This document shows, piece after piece, positions 1-8,408 of a stretch of DNA of 64,000 nucleotides. This DNA is from Bacillota bacterium (GTDB taxonomy: Bacteria; Bacillota; Clostridia; Christensenellales; CAG-138), in the NCBI GenBank assembly GCA_023459335.1, contig JAEWUO010000008.1:1-64000 (forward strand). The letters run 5' to 3'. The position numbers and the translations under genes were made by a program. Under the pieces are notes generated by a model that was not told the DNA's origin, searched no databases, and saw only the letters and a list, made by a program, of their open reading frames with translations. Within the stretch, counting starts at the first letter, position 1. The number at the start of each line of letters is the position of its first letter.

Positions 1-116
1 CAGAATTACTGGCTTGTTTTTGTTTCCTGCACTATATAGTTTTCAAGGTGCTCCTGGGCTTTTGAAACCTCTCGGCCCCTTCCGCCCGCCGCCCCGCTCC
101 GCGCGACAGCTTGATT
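1..116 (-). promoter_or_regulatory. Probable rRNA operon leader, running off the left edge
   Basis: Read on the minus strand, this stretch contains a CCTTGAAAACT motif followed by an A-rich segment ending in CCAGTAATTCTG. Similar sequences lie just upstream of 16S rRNA in clostridia, where the TTGAAAAC motif belongs to the antitermination (boxA-like) region. A strong promoter sits directly upstream at 117-145 and no protein frame fits. The 16S gene itself is not in the window, so the identification is an inference. Confidence 0.5.
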
Positions 117-145
117 AGTATAGCAATCTTGCGAAGGCAAGACAA
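117..145 (-). promoter_or_regulatory. Strong promoter reading off the left edge
   Basis: Minus-strand TTGTCT (140-145), 17-bp spacer and TATACT (117-122). The DNA upstream of the -35, up to about 290, is very AT-rich like an UP element. The layout fits a stable-RNA promoter. The remaining 146-286 holds no gene that I can support. Confidence 0.6.
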
Positions 146-286
146 AGAGCGGTCACAGTCGATATTCGTCATTATCTTTCAAATTTTACATTTTTGATCG
201 TTTATTTAAAAATATTCTCGTTTTTTGTTTCAAAAGTCCTGTTATCTCTCGTTTTTAAAAATTATGATTCGAATTCAGCAAATGAA

Positions 287-322
287 CAAAAATACGAAAA
301 CCGCCCTTATCAAAAGGCGGTT
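287..322 (-). terminator. Rho-independent terminator of the acyltransferase gene
   Basis: A perfect 7-bp stem AACCGCC/GGCGGTT (299-305 with 316-322), followed on the minus strand by TTCGTATTTTTG. It lies 32 bp after the acyltransferase stop codon. Confidence 0.75.
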
Positions 323-353
323 CTTTTGCTGATCGGCTTGACGTTTCTTTCCG

Positions 354-1448
354 TTAAATGGAGAACAGCCAGCGGACACCCGGAATTTTTCGGAACACCT
401 CTCCAAGCAGTGCACAAAGAAGGACCGTTACCATAGAGACAGCGATTCCGAAGACAAACAGATGCGAGATGCCATACAGATACCGCCAGATGAAAAAGCT
501 TACGAACCGGTGCAGCAGATAGATCGTCATCGTGTTTTTTCCAACCAGTGCCAAAACACGGCCGAGCCAGCCACCGCCCGAATATTCCAACGACAGAATA
601 AAAAGACAGAATGTCGCGATAAAGACGAAGATTGAACCGTAGTCCCATGTTCCGAAAATATAGCGCGTACCGGCTTCATAGCTTAGAAGCACGCCATAAC
701 CGATAAGCAGCAGCATTGATATACAGAATCCAATCAGTGCAATCCGTCTCCATCGCACGGAATCAAAGCGGGCGCGCTCGGCGAACGCCCAGCCGCCGAG
801 AATTACGTAGGCAAACGAGTATCCGAAAGAACCGGTAAACGGATTGAACTGGTTGAAGAAGTTGAACTGCCCTTGTATGACTTCAACTTTCGCAAGCGCC
901 TGAAATACATTCGCGCCGGCAAGAAGAAGCGCGTTCCCCGCCGTCAGCACGAGCAGGGAGATCAGGAAGAAACGAAATCCACCCGTTCTCGACTGCCATG
1001 CGGGTATAATCACGATCAGGAACAAGTATATCATCACCAAGGTCTGCAAAAACCAGAGATGATTGATATAATCCTGCTTCCAATACCACAGATCGCGTAG
1101 AAATCCGCCGACGGAGAAGGAATCCCCGTACAGCAGCATCAAACCCGCGAGCGTCAGAATTCCCCAAATCACCGTCAAAGCAGCGATCTTCACCGTTTTT
1201 AAGAAAAACCGTTTCGCGTCGAAGGGTTTGTTCATGACCAGCGCGCCGTTGACGAGAAACAGGATCGGCACGCAGAGGGCAACCAGAGAATAGCATCCGT
1301 AGTTGAGCCAAGTCAGGACGTCCGGTTTGGATAGAAAGTCGATGAAAATATCATTATTATGAACGAAGACCACGAGCAGAATCGCGATCGCTTTGAGTAG
1401 ATCAAGCCCTGCAACGCGCTCGGATGACGAAGTCAATTCTTTTCTCAT
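354..1448 (-). CDS. Acyltransferase 3 family membrane protein
   Basis: A 364-residue polytopic membrane protein of the acyltransferase-3 (OafA/NolL-like) family. Such proteins O-acylate cell-surface polysaccharides or other envelope glycans. The N-terminus has the family opening GLDLLKAIAILLVVFVHNND, with the conserved His in the first helix, and about ten hydrophobic segments follow. The start at 1448 is chosen because AAGGGGATCAGGT precedes its ATG; the frame opens 15 codons earlier without a ribosome site. It follows the membrane protein at 1495-2916 by 46 bp and is probably co-transcribed with it. The substrate is unknown. Confidence 0.85.
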   Translation of the reverse strand: MRKELTSSSERVAGLDLLKAIAILLVVFVHNNDIFIDFLSKPDVLTWLNYGCYSLVALCVPILFLVNGALVMNKPFDAKRFFLKTVKIAALTVIWGILTLAGLMLLYGDSFSVGGFLRDLWYWKQDYINHLWFLQTLVMIYLFLIVIIPAWQSRTGGFRFFLISLLVLTAGNALLLAGANVFQALAKVEVIQGQFNFFNQFNPFTGSFGYSFAYVILGGWAFAERARFDSVRWRRIALIGFCISMLLLIGYGVLLSYEAGTRYIFGTWDYGSIFVFIATFCLFILSLEYSGGGWLGRVLALVGKNTMTIYLLHRFVSFFIWRYLYGISHLFVFGIAVSMVTVLLCALLGEVFRKIPGVRWLFSI

Positions 1449-1494
1449 ACCTGATCCCCTTCTTTGTATTACGCACTCCCGCTTGGGATACATT

Positions 1495-2916
1495 TTACGG
1501 CAGAATCTTCGATTCTACCGATACTTCATTAATCGAGTCGCCCTGTAATTCAGCTAGTCTTTGTTCATAATGTTCCTTCGAAATACCACTGTGAAGCTCA
1601 GATAATGCTTGAACTGACGGATTCGCATATAGCCCGCCGTCTCTTTGTATAAAGGCGCAGAACGAAAAGAAAACGGTCAATATCAATATTGCTTTGCGTG
1701 CAAACACGTTCCAATTCAAAACTCCTTTTTCGATAGGATCGTTCGTCAATGGAAGATATAAGGAAACCTTTTTTTTCTGATGAATCCAACCAACGGTATT
1801 GAACACATTGCCTGCCCAGAACCAGTACAGCGAGAAAAAGATAACATTCTGGATTCTGGGAGGACCGATGGAAGCCAGCGAAAAGAGCATCGGCGTGAAT
1901 TGCATGCAGAACAAACCAAATGTGAGGATAAAAACAATTGCCGGATGATAAAACCTGATTTTCATTTTATTCAACAATCGATGAAATGAAGCAATCCATA
2001 CCCCCAGAAAAACAATCATAGCAAAATCCGTATGCTTCGCGGTAAATAGAGCACCGTTTATAACTGATTGCATGATAGCATCCAACGCGCTAAGTCCATG
2101 TGATCCGTAATAATCATGTTCAAACGCAATGCGAATCGCATTTCCGGGCGCAGAAAGATTGATGACTGAACCAACAATCATCAAGATCAAGATAAATCCC
2201 GTCGAAATGATACCGCGCTTATTCCTTTTAACAACGTCGCGCAAGAATATGGATAGGACTAAAAAGAGCATCGGTAGTATAAGAGAAACCGCTCCGCCCG
2301 CCACAGCCACCACAAATATCGCTGCAGCCAACAAAGAAGCCAATCTACCAAGTGAGGATTTGACAATAAGCGAAAGCATCAAAAAACCAACCAGGAAAAG
2401 AGCGTAACAATAGGACGCCGTGTAAAGAAGTGCGGTATTATACCAGAAAAATCCTTCTTTTATATCCGGCAATAATTGAATTTGAAACAGAAGCGCGGTA
2501 AAAACGATCAATATCCAATCGATTGCATTCAGTTGTAAATACCTGATTAATATGACATAACCAGTAAAAAGCGAACTAGCGATAAGTAAAAGCAACATAA
2601 TCCAAGGTGTCAAAGAATATAGCGACAGAGAAAACACGGCCGGTTGGAAACATAACATAAAAATCGGAAAGTAAGTTCCCTGCCAGTTTACGTAACCCGA
2701 GCGCGTTGTTTCCACCGCCACTTGGAAAACCGCACCGAGATTGCCGGTCTCGTTCCAAGTCTTCGCAGATTCTTTGTAAAACATCATATCGTCGCCAAAC
2801 GGGAGATCATATCGCGCAACATATAAGAGCGGCAACAAGGAAAGGAAAAAAAATGAAACGACCAAAATGCAAAGGACAACTTTGATGCTGACGATCCGTT
2901 TGCCTGATTTTTCCAT
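1495..2916 (-). CDS. Polytopic membrane protein, DUF6056/GT-C-like
   Basis: A 473-residue protein with roughly ten to twelve hydrophobic helices. After the first helix it carries a short loop with YDLPFGDDMMFY, then a WQGTYFPIF element. A loop with acidic residues after helix 1 followed by W-x-G-T/R is typical of GT-C-fold membrane glycosyltransferases and of the uncharacterised DUF6056 group, so a surface polymer role is inferred. It starts beside a TTACCCTCTAAAG segment, which reads as a weak GAGGG ribosome site on the coding strand. With the acyltransferase downstream it forms a two-gene envelope-modification unit. No specific function is claimed. Confidence 0.65.
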   Translation of the reverse strand: MEKSGKRIVSIKVVLCILVVSFFFLSLLPLLYVARYDLPFGDDMMFYKESAKTWNETGNLGAVFQVAVETTRSGYVNWQGTYFPIFMLCFQPAVFSLSLYSLTPWIMLLLLIASSLFTGYVILIRYLQLNAIDWILIVFTALLFQIQLLPDIKEGFFWYNTALLYTASYCYALFLVGFLMLSLIVKSSLGRLASLLAAAIFVVAVAGGAVSLILPMLFLVLSIFLRDVVKRNKRGIISTGFILILMIVGSVINLSAPGNAIRIAFEHDYYGSHGLSALDAIMQSVINGALFTAKHTDFAMIVFLGVWIASFHRLLNKMKIRFYHPAIVFILTFGLFCMQFTPMLFSLASIGPPRIQNVIFFSLYWFWAGNVFNTVGWIHQKKKVSLYLPLTNDPIEKGVLNWNVFARKAILILTVFFSFCAFIQRDGGLYANPSVQALSELHSGISKEHYEQRLAELQGDSINEVSVESKILP

Positions 2917-2943
2917 ATTACCCTCTAAAGTAAGTATTCATAA

Positions 2944-2952
2944 AGTATAACA
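2944..2952 (-). promoter_or_regulatory. Extended -10 promoter for the 2916-1495 gene
   Basis: The minus strand reads TGTTATACT, an extended -10 (TGnTATACT). The expected -35 position falls in the T-run of the lysS terminator and is poor. It lies 28 bp before the start codon. Confidence 0.45.
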
Positions 2953-2966
2953 GAATTAATTTGAGT

Positions 2967-2999
2967 AAAAAAGGACGTGCAACAACTGGTTGCACATCC
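2967..2999 (-). terminator. lysS terminator
   Basis: On the minus strand GGATGTGCAAC and GTTGCACGTCC form an 11-bp stem (one G-U-type pair) followed by TTTTTTACTC, directly after the lysS stop codon. Confidence 0.85.
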
Positions 3000-3004
3000 T
3001 CGGG

Positions 3005-4525
3005 TTACTTCACCGGCTTCATGGTCGGAAAGAGCAGCACGTCGCGGATCGTCGCGGCGTCTGTCAACAGCATGACCAGCCGGTCGATGCCGATGCCGAT
3101 GCCGCCCGTCGGGGGCATGCCGTATTCGAGGGCGAGACAGAAGTCCTCGTCGATCATCATGGCCTCGTCGTCCCCCTTGGCGCGTTCCTGCGCCTGCTGC
3201 ACGAACCTGCCGCGCTGGTCGACAGGGTCATTGAGTTCCGAAAATGCGTTAGCGTATTCGTGTCCTGCAATGAAGAGTTCGAAGCGCTCGGTCAGGTGCG
3301 GCTCAGATGGCTTGCGCTTGCTCAGCGGCGAAATCTCCACCGGATAATCCGTGATGAACGTCGGCTGCACCAGCGTGTCCTCGACAAACGCGTCGAACGA
3401 CTCGGCAAGCAGCTTCCCTTTTGAGGCGGATTTGTCCTTGATCTCAAGCTTGAGCGCCTTCGCCTTTTCGCGCGCTTCCTCGTCGTTTGCGCAGGCGAGG
3501 AAGTCCACGCCCGTCACGCGCTTGACCGCGTCGTTCATCGTCTCCCGCGCAAACGGCGGCGTCAGATCGATGCCGCGTTCCTGATAGACGATTTTCGTCG
3601 TTCCGTTGACGGCGATGCAGCAGCGGGAGATCAGATCTTCCGCGAGCTCCATCATGCCGTTGTAGTCGGTGTACGCCTGATACGCCTCGATGGTCGTAAA
3701 CTCGGGGTTGTGCATCGCGTCCATTCCTTCGTTGCGGAAGAGGCGGCCGATCTCGTAAACACGCTCCAGCCCGCCGACAATGCATTCTTTTAAGTGCAGT
3801 TCGGTCGCGATGCGCAGGTACATGTCCAGATCCAGCGTATTGTGGTGCGTAACGAACGGCCGCGCGGTAGCGCCGCTGGCGGTCGTGTTCAAGACGGGCG
3901 TCTCCACTTCGATGAACCCGCGCTCGTCCATGCGGCGGCGAATTTCCGCGATGATACGGCTGCGTTTTTGAAACATATCCCGCACTTCGGGATTGACAAT
4001 GAGGTCGACGAACCGCTGGCGGTACCGCAGTTCGGGGTCTTTAAGCCCGTGATACTTCTCCGGCAGCGGGCGCAGGGATTTACTCAAAAGCGTCACTTCC
4101 TGCGCGTGCACGCTGATTTCACCGGTTCGGGTGACGAACACATACCCTTTGACGCCGACGATATCGCCGATATCGAAGGTCTTAAACGCGTCGTATGCTT
4201 CTTCTCCGAGGTCGTCCCGCTTCATATAAGCCTGAATGCGGCCTTTTGCGTCTAAAAGGTGGGCAAAACTCGCCTTGCCCATGATGCGGCGGGAGATCAT
4301 GCGTCCCGCAATGGAGACGATCCTGCCGTGCTCGCCTTCCTGCGGCGCGGGGGCCGCCAGAATGTCGCTGCTGTAGTCGCTCACATCGTAGGTGGTGTTG
4401 GCGAACGGGTCCTTGCCCGCGGCCTGCAGCTCGCCGAGCTTGTCGCGGCGTATCTGCAAAAGTTCCGACAGCTCCTCCTGCGTGAGTTCCTGCTGCTGTT
4501 CCTGTCCGGAAGCGGGGTGTTCCAT
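3005..4525 (-). CDS. lysS: Lysyl-tRNA synthetase (class II)
   Basis: Charges tRNA-Lys with lysine in the cytoplasm. The 506-residue product has the N-terminal OB-fold anticodon domain (about residues 60-170) and the class II catalytic domain. Motif 2 is visible as FRNEGMDAMHNPEFTTIEAY and motif 3 as GIGIGIDRLVMLLT near the C-terminus, as in bacterial LysRS. The start at 4525 is preceded by GGAGGAGAAGAGTAAG; an in-frame ATG 13 codons upstream has no such site. It lies 72 bp after greA with a terminator hairpin between them, an order seen in many Bacillota, so read-through from the greA promoter is likely. Confidence 0.97.
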   Translation of the reverse strand: MEHPASGQEQQQELTQEELSELLQIRRDKLGELQAAGKDPFANTTYDVSDYSSDILAAPAPQEGEHGRIVSIAGRMISRRIMGKASFAHLLDAKGRIQAYMKRDDLGEEAYDAFKTFDIGDIVGVKGYVFVTRTGEISVHAQEVTLLSKSLRPLPEKYHGLKDPELRYRQRFVDLIVNPEVRDMFQKRSRIIAEIRRRMDERGFIEVETPVLNTTASGATARPFVTHHNTLDLDMYLRIATELHLKECIVGGLERVYEIGRLFRNEGMDAMHNPEFTTIEAYQAYTDYNGMMELAEDLISRCCIAVNGTTKIVYQERGIDLTPPFARETMNDAVKRVTGVDFLACANDEEAREKAKALKLEIKDKSASKGKLLAESFDAFVEDTLVQPTFITDYPVEISPLSKRKPSEPHLTERFELFIAGHEYANAFSELNDPVDQRGRFVQQAQERAKGDDEAMMIDEDFCLALEYGMPPTGGIGIGIDRLVMLLTDAATIRDVLLFPTMKPVK

Positions 4526-4554
4526 CTTACTCTTCTCCTCCGTGTCGTGTCCTG

Positions 4555-4581
4555 CAAAAAACAAGGGGGCTTTCAGCCCCC
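4555..4581 (-). terminator. Terminator or attenuator between greA and lysS
   Basis: The minus strand reads GGGGGCTGAAAGCCCCC followed by TTGTTTTTT. This probably reduces rather than abolishes expression of the downstream lysS, for which no separate promoter is obvious. Confidence 0.75.
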
Positions 4582-4597
4582 GAAAAACCGGTTTGCG

Positions 4598-5071
4598 CTA
4601 CTTGCCGATCGACGTGATCTTCAGCTTCAGCATGCCGCCGGGGGTAACGACCTCAACTACGTCGCCGACTTTATGTCCCAGCACCGCTTTGCCGATGGGC
4701 GACTCGTTGGAGATGCGCCCGGCGAGCGGATCGGTTTCCGCGCTGCCGACGATCTGAAAAATGTGCTTCTTCGTTTTATCGGTCATGTCGGAAAGCTTCA
4801 CCGTCGCCCCGACGCCGACCGTCGTATAGTCGATCGCGTTCTCGTCGATCACCTTTGCGTTTTTCAGTTCGGTTTCCAGTTGGAGGATATCATATTCGTT
4901 CTTCGCCTGCTCGTTTTTCGCCGCGTCGTATTCCGCGTTTTCGGAGAGGTCTCCGAACGCGCGCGCGATTTTTAACTGTTCGGCGATCTCAAGGCGTCTC
5001 GTCGTCTTGAGAAACTCGAGCTTCTCTTCGCGTTTCGCGATCTCTTCAGGCGTCAGCCAGATTTCTGCCAT
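4598..5071 (-). CDS. greA: Transcription elongation factor GreA
   Basis: GreA binds the RNA polymerase secondary channel and stimulates cleavage of backtracked transcripts. The 157-residue product has the usual length, with an N-terminal coiled coil containing the DLSENAEYDAAKNEQ signature near the tip and a C-terminal FKBP-like domain with SPIGKAVLGHKVGDVVEV. The start at 5071 has AAGGAGAAAAGCG before its ATG; the frame runs 15 codons further upstream without a ribosome site. The gene has its own consensus promoter and leads into lysS. Confidence 0.97.
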   Translation of the reverse strand: MAEIWLTPEEIAKREEKLEFLKTTRRLEIAEQLKIARAFGDLSENAEYDAAKNEQAKNEYDILQLETELKNAKVIDENAIDYTTVGVGATVKLSDMTDKTKKHIFQIVGSAETDPLAGRISNESPIGKAVLGHKVGDVVEVVTPGGMLKLKITSIGK

Positions 5072-5124
5072 CGCTTTTCTCCTTCGGCGGGCGCATTTGA
5101 AATTCGCCCTTACCATGTTTACCT

Positions 5125-5153
5125 ATTATATTTTTGAAAAAAAGGTGTGTCAA
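5125..5153 (-). promoter_or_regulatory. Consensus promoter of greA-lysS
   Basis: Minus-strand TTGACA (5148-5153), 17-bp spacer and TATAAT (5125-5130). Both hexamers are perfect. The -35 overlaps the stop codon of dus. Confidence 0.9.
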
Positions 5154-6100
5154 CCCCATATTTGCTCCAGTTCCTCCAGCGTTTTACAGGCGTTGACGCG
5201 GGCTTTCAGTTTTGCGGCATCCTTGCTTCCCCGCAGATAAAACGAAAGGTGCTTCCGCAGTTCCACGATCGCATGGCCGCCCTTTTCCGAAATCGCCATA
5301 CGCGCGTGGCGCAGCGCGGTCTCGCGCCGTTCTTCCCAGGTGGGCGGCGTATAGTCGCACCCATTCAGCGCCGCGCGGATCTCCTCGAATACGAACGGAT
5401 TGCCCAGCGCGCCGCGCCCGAGCATCACCCCGTCACAGCCCGTCTCGCGCAATGTGTCCAACGCGCTTCTTGCGTCGCGGACGTCCCCGTTGGCGATGAC
5501 CGGAATGGAAACCGCGCGCCTGACCGCAGCCATGCAGGCGCGATCCGCCTTCCCTGCATACATCTGCTCGCGCGTCCTGCCGTGGATGGTCAGAAACGCG
5601 GCGCCGCTCTCTTCGCAGACGCGCGCGAACGCTTCCGCGTTCTCGTGCTCTGCGTCCCAGCCCTTGCGGAACTTCACCGAAACCGGCACGTGCGCGGCTT
5701 TAACCGCGGCCTCGACGATGCGCCCCGCGAGCGCAGGTTCGAGCATCAGCGCGCAGCCGTCCCCGTTTGTCGCGATCTTCGGCGCGGGGCAGCCCATGTT
5801 AAGATCGATGGAGAGAAGCGTATCTCCGAGGTCGTGCTCCACGATGCGCACCGCTTTCACCACGGTTTCCGGTTCGCTGCCGAATAGCTGCACGGAAAAC
5901 GGTTCATCCCCGTCCGCCGCAAAATACAGCGCCCGGGTCTTTGCGCTCCTGTGGAGCAGCCCTTTGGCGCTGATCATTTCGGAAAATACAAGATCCGCGC
6001 CACGCTCGCGGCAGAGGATTCGAAACGTCCGGTCGGAAAATCCCGCCATCGGCGCGAGGCATACGGCGGCTCTGCCCGCCGGAAAAATCGGGTTCGTCAT
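5150..6100 (-). CDS. dus: tRNA-dihydrouridine synthase
   Basis: An FMN- and NADPH-dependent enzyme that reduces uridines in the D-loop of tRNA. The 316-residue TIM-barrel protein opens with LAPMAGFSDRTFR and carries DLNMGCPAPKI with the catalytic Cys, then KFRKGWD, TIHGRTREQMYAGKAD and PVIANGDV, all hallmarks of the family. The ATG at 6100 overlaps the stop of the upstream gene as ATGA, so the two are translationally coupled. The frame remains open far upstream, but that part reads antisense-like and overlaps the neighbour. Which of the bacterial Dus subtypes it is cannot be told from sequence alone. Confidence 0.93.
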   Translation of the reverse strand: MTNPIFPAGRAAVCLAPMAGFSDRTFRILCRERGADLVFSEMISAKGLLHRSAKTRALYFAADGDEPFSVQLFGSEPETVVKAVRIVEHDLGDTLLSIDLNMGCPAPKIATNGDGCALMLEPALAGRIVEAAVKAAHVPVSVKFRKGWDAEHENAEAFARVCEESGAAFLTIHGRTREQMYAGKADRACMAAVRRAVSIPVIANGDVRDARSALDTLRETGCDGVMLGRGALGNPFVFEEIRAALNGCDYTPPTWEERRETALRHARMAISEKGGHAIVELRKHLSFYLRGSKDAAKLKARVNACKTLEELEQIWG

Positions 6101-6744
6101 GGCGTGGAGAGCGGCGCGTCCGTCGGCTTGGGCGTCGGCGTCGCGGCCGGAATCGGGGACTCGTTCGGATCCGGCGTCCCCTCGTTGCCGGAATCGGGGT
6201 TTTCTTCCAGTATCGTCAGTTCGGAGATATACCAGCGCGCGTTGGAGTTGATAAACTTGATTTGATACCGTTTGGGCGTCCATGTCGGCAGCGGGTAGTC
6301 CGCGGCGTTCTGATCTTCGCCGAGCTGGTCGGCGTTGATCGCGCCCTTGAGCGTCACGCGCTCGGTCGCAATGACCGTAGCGGCCATCGACCAGGGCAGC
6401 ACGCTGATGCGCTTGATGGTAAGGTCGTAGTTATAGTCCGAGATCGTATAATTCGAGTAGGTGGAGTCGGACATCGCGGGGTCGTTTTCCAGAAACGCGA
6501 GCGTGAAATACTCCTCAAGGTCGTTTCGCGCACCGTCGGCAAACACGCACTCCGCGCGCAGCGCCATGCCCTCGGAAGTCAGGATATAGAGGTTGCTGAC
6601 CCGCTCCGCCGTCAGAAATGCTGCGATGCAGAAAATGGCCGCCATGATGATGAGGAGCAGCGTGCGCACGATATAAAGCATAGAGCGCCGCGCAACACGG
6701 AGCCTGCGTACGTCCCTCGGTTCTTCATAATCCGAATTCGTCAT
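6097..6744 (-). CDS. Single-pass membrane-anchored protein with Pro/Thr-rich tail
   Basis: A 215-residue protein of unknown function. A basic N-terminus (residues 1-25) is followed by one hydrophobic segment (about 26-47, YIVRTLLLIIMAAIFCIAAF), an extracytoplasmic domain of about 130 residues, and a low-complexity Pro/Thr/Glu tail. The topology suggests an N-in, C-out anchor. The start at 6744 has GAAGGTGAAACC before its ATG. It is coupled to dus by a 4-bp overlap, but nothing in the domain links it to tRNA modification. Small exported proteins with Pro/Thr tails recur elsewhere in this window. Confidence 0.7.
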   Translation of the reverse strand: MTNSDYEEPRDVRRLRVARRSMLYIVRTLLLIIMAAIFCIAAFLTAERVSNLYILTSEGMALRAECVFADGARNDLEEYFTLAFLENDPAMSDSTYSNYTISDYNYDLTIKRISVLPWSMAATVIATERVTLKGAINADQLGEDQNAADYPLPTWTPKRYQIKFINSNARWYISELTILEENPDSGNEGTPDPNESPIPAATPTPKPTDAPLSTP

Positions 6745-6763
6745 GGTTTCACCTTCGCTCGCT

Positions 6764-6793
6764 ATGATAGCATATCCCCGCACCCGTTGGCAA
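6764..6793 (-). promoter_or_regulatory. Promoter of the anchored-protein-dus operon
   Basis: Minus-strand TTGCCA (6788-6793), 18-bp spacer and TATCAT (6764-6769), about 20 bp before the start codon. The transcript leader would be very short. Confidence 0.55.
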
Positions 6794-6884
6794 ACCAACA
6801 AATTGGAAACAATGCCGCAGAGCTGCGACACAATTTCCACGCGGCGGATTGTGATATTCTCACGCCGCGGATGCGCCCGCGCGG

Positions 6885-6912
6885 TTGACATGCGTTTGCC
6901 GGAGCGTATAAT
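6885..6912 (+). promoter_or_regulatory. Promoter of the Mrp ATPase gene
   Basis: TTGACA (6885-6890), 16-bp spacer and TATAAT (6907-6912), giving a leader of about 100 nt. It points away from the minus-strand promoter at 6764-6793. Confidence 0.8.
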
Positions 6913-7016
6913 GAAAGGGCAGGTTTCCGGCAAATATCGGAAACCGGAAAGCTCCGCGTTCATTCAAACACACCGGAGCTGCAGAAATATATCGGAAACA
7001 AAGGAATCCAGCCATT

Positions 7017-7856
7017 ATGGAAGAATGCACCCACGATTGTTCGAGCTGTTCTGTTAACTGCGACAGCCACGAGAAAACAAGCCTGATCGAAGCGCCGCAC
7101 GTGCTGACGCACGTGAAAAAAGTAATCGGCGTGGTCAGCGGCAAAGGCGGCGTAGGAAAATCCATCGTCACCTCCATGCTCGCCGTACTGATGCGCCGCA
7201 GGGGTTACCGCACGGCGATTCTGGACGCGGACATCACCGGCCCTTCGATTCCGCAGGCGTTCGGCCTGCATACGCGCGCGGAGGGCAGCGACGACGGCAT
7301 CTTTCCTGTGCTGAGCAAGACCGGCATCGAAGTCATGAGCATGAACGTGCTTCTGGAAAACGAAACAGACCCGGTCGTCTGGCGCGGGCCGATCATCGCG
7401 GGCTCCGTCAAGCAATTCTGGACGGACGTGCTCTGGGGCAGCGTGGACGTAATGTTCATCGACATGCCGCCGGGAACGGGCGACGTAGCGCTGACCGTGT
7501 TCCAGTCCATCCCGGTGGACGGGATCGTCGTGGTCACCTCGCCGCAGCAGCTCGTGAGCATGATCGTAGAGAAAGCCGTGCACATGGCGGATTTGATGAA
7601 GATCCCCGTGCTCGCGCTCGTCCAGAACATGAGCTTCGTCAAGTGCCCCGGCTGCGAGGAAGTCATCCGCCCGTTCGGCGAGAGCGACATCAATGCTCTT
7701 GCCGCGAAGCACAACATTCCCGCCACCACCGAGCTGCCGATCCAGAAGGAACTCGCGACCGCCTGCGACGCGGGGCTGATCGAGCTCTTCGAAGGCGACT
7801 GGCTCAACGGGCTCGCGGATCACATCGAGACGATGCTGAAGGAAGAGAAAAAGTAA
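7017..7856 (+). CDS. Mrp/NBP35-family iron-sulfur carrier ATPase
   Basis: A P-loop ATPase of the Mrp/ApbC/NBP35 family, which binds and transfers Fe-S clusters to apoproteins. The 279-residue product has an N-terminal Cys cluster (C4, C8, C11, C15), a deviant Walker A motif GKGGVGKS near residue 43, the family DMPPGTGDVALT element, and a CPGC pair near residue 211 that forms the dimer-bridging cluster site in homologues. The N-terminal Cys cluster matches NBP35-type members better than ApbC types. AAAGGA precedes the ATG. The cupin gene follows after 47 bp. Confidence 0.92.
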   Translation: MEECTHDCSSCSVNCDSHEKTSLIEAPHVLTHVKKVIGVVSGKGGVGKSIVTSMLAVLMRRRGYRTAILDADITGPSIPQAFGLHTRAEGSDDGIFPVLSKTGIEVMSMNVLLENETDPVVWRGPIIAGSVKQFWTDVLWGSVDVMFIDMPPGTGDVALTVFQSIPVDGIVVVTSPQQLVSMIVEKAVHMADLMKIPVLALVQNMSFVKCPGCEEVIRPFGESDINALAAKHNIPATTELPIQKELATACDAGLIELFEGDWLNGLADHIETMLKEEKK

Positions 7857-7903
7857 ATTTTGACCGAAATCTGATCGATTTTGTACAAAGGAGATTTGGC
7901 CTG

Positions 7904-8266
7904 ATGCTATCGCACATTGACGAAACAAAAATCGTAACGCTCCCCGACGGCTTATACAAAAGCGTGAAGGGGCAAGTCCTGATCTCTCCGGCCTGCGGCT
8001 CCGATGAGAATGTTTTGCGGCTTTTTCACATCTCGCAGGGCGGCTATTCCGCCAACCACACGCACGATTACCCGCACTACATTTATGTGCTCGAGGGGGA
8101 AGGGTCCATCGAGTTAAACCATGAAAAGTTCCCGATCCGTGCCGGATCGTACGCCTTTGTCCCCAATAACGTTCAGCATCAGCTGGTCAACACCGCCACG
8201 AGCGGACAAACGCTGAAATTCCTCTGCATGGTTCCGGTAGAAGGCCACAAAGGATTTCCCGAATAA
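7904..8266 (+). CDS. Small single-domain cupin protein
   Basis: A 120-residue protein made almost wholly of one cupin beta-barrel. The first cupin motif shows as NHTHDYPHYIYVLEGEG, with His-x-His and Glu positioned as metal ligands, and the second as GSYAFVPNNVQHQLVN. The frame is open well upstream in antisense-like sequence overlapping the Mrp gene; the ATG at 7904 has AAAGGAG upstream and begins at the domain. Such proteins bind metals or small ligands. No substrate can be named. It probably shares the Mrp transcript. Confidence 0.8.
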   Translation: MLSHIDETKIVTLPDGLYKSVKGQVLISPACGSDENVLRLFHISQGGYSANHTHDYPHYIYVLEGEGSIELNHEKFPIRAGSYAFVPNNVQHQLVNTATSGQTLKFLCMVPVEGHKGFPE

Positions 8267-8376
8267 CGCTTGACGCGGCCAGTTATGATCATACAGAAAA
8301 GGACTTGCGGATATGCTGGAAACGATGCTGAACGAAGAAAAGAAATCGTTGCTTTCAGGATTCGTCCAAATCCGAG

Positions 8377-8408
8377 AAAAAACGACCGGCGTTCGCCGGT
8401 CGTTTTAT
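8377..8408. terminator. Bidirectional terminator between cupin and doc
   Basis: A perfect 10-bp stem AACGACCGGC/GCCGGTCGTT (8381-8390 with 8395-8404) has a GTTC loop, with A residues before and T residues after. It serves the convergent cupin (plus) and doc (minus) transcripts. Confidence 0.85.

Noticed and set aside
194..436. An 80-codon frame near the left edge
   Set aside because: It crosses a terminator and the 3' end of the acyltransferase gene, and has no ribosome site or domain.
6101..6283. N-terminal extension of dus
   Set aside because: The sequence overlaps the upstream gene in another frame and does not resemble Dus. The ATGA junction gives the natural start at 6100.
7643..7903. 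N-terminal extension of the cupin gene into the Mrp gene
   Set aside because: The extra residues are Arg-rich out-of-frame Mrp sequence. The ribosome site and the domain both support the start at 7904.
8270..8289. A possible promoter TTGACG...TATGAT after the cupin gene
   Set aside because: The hexamers are only 8 bp apart, far too close for a sigma-A promoter.
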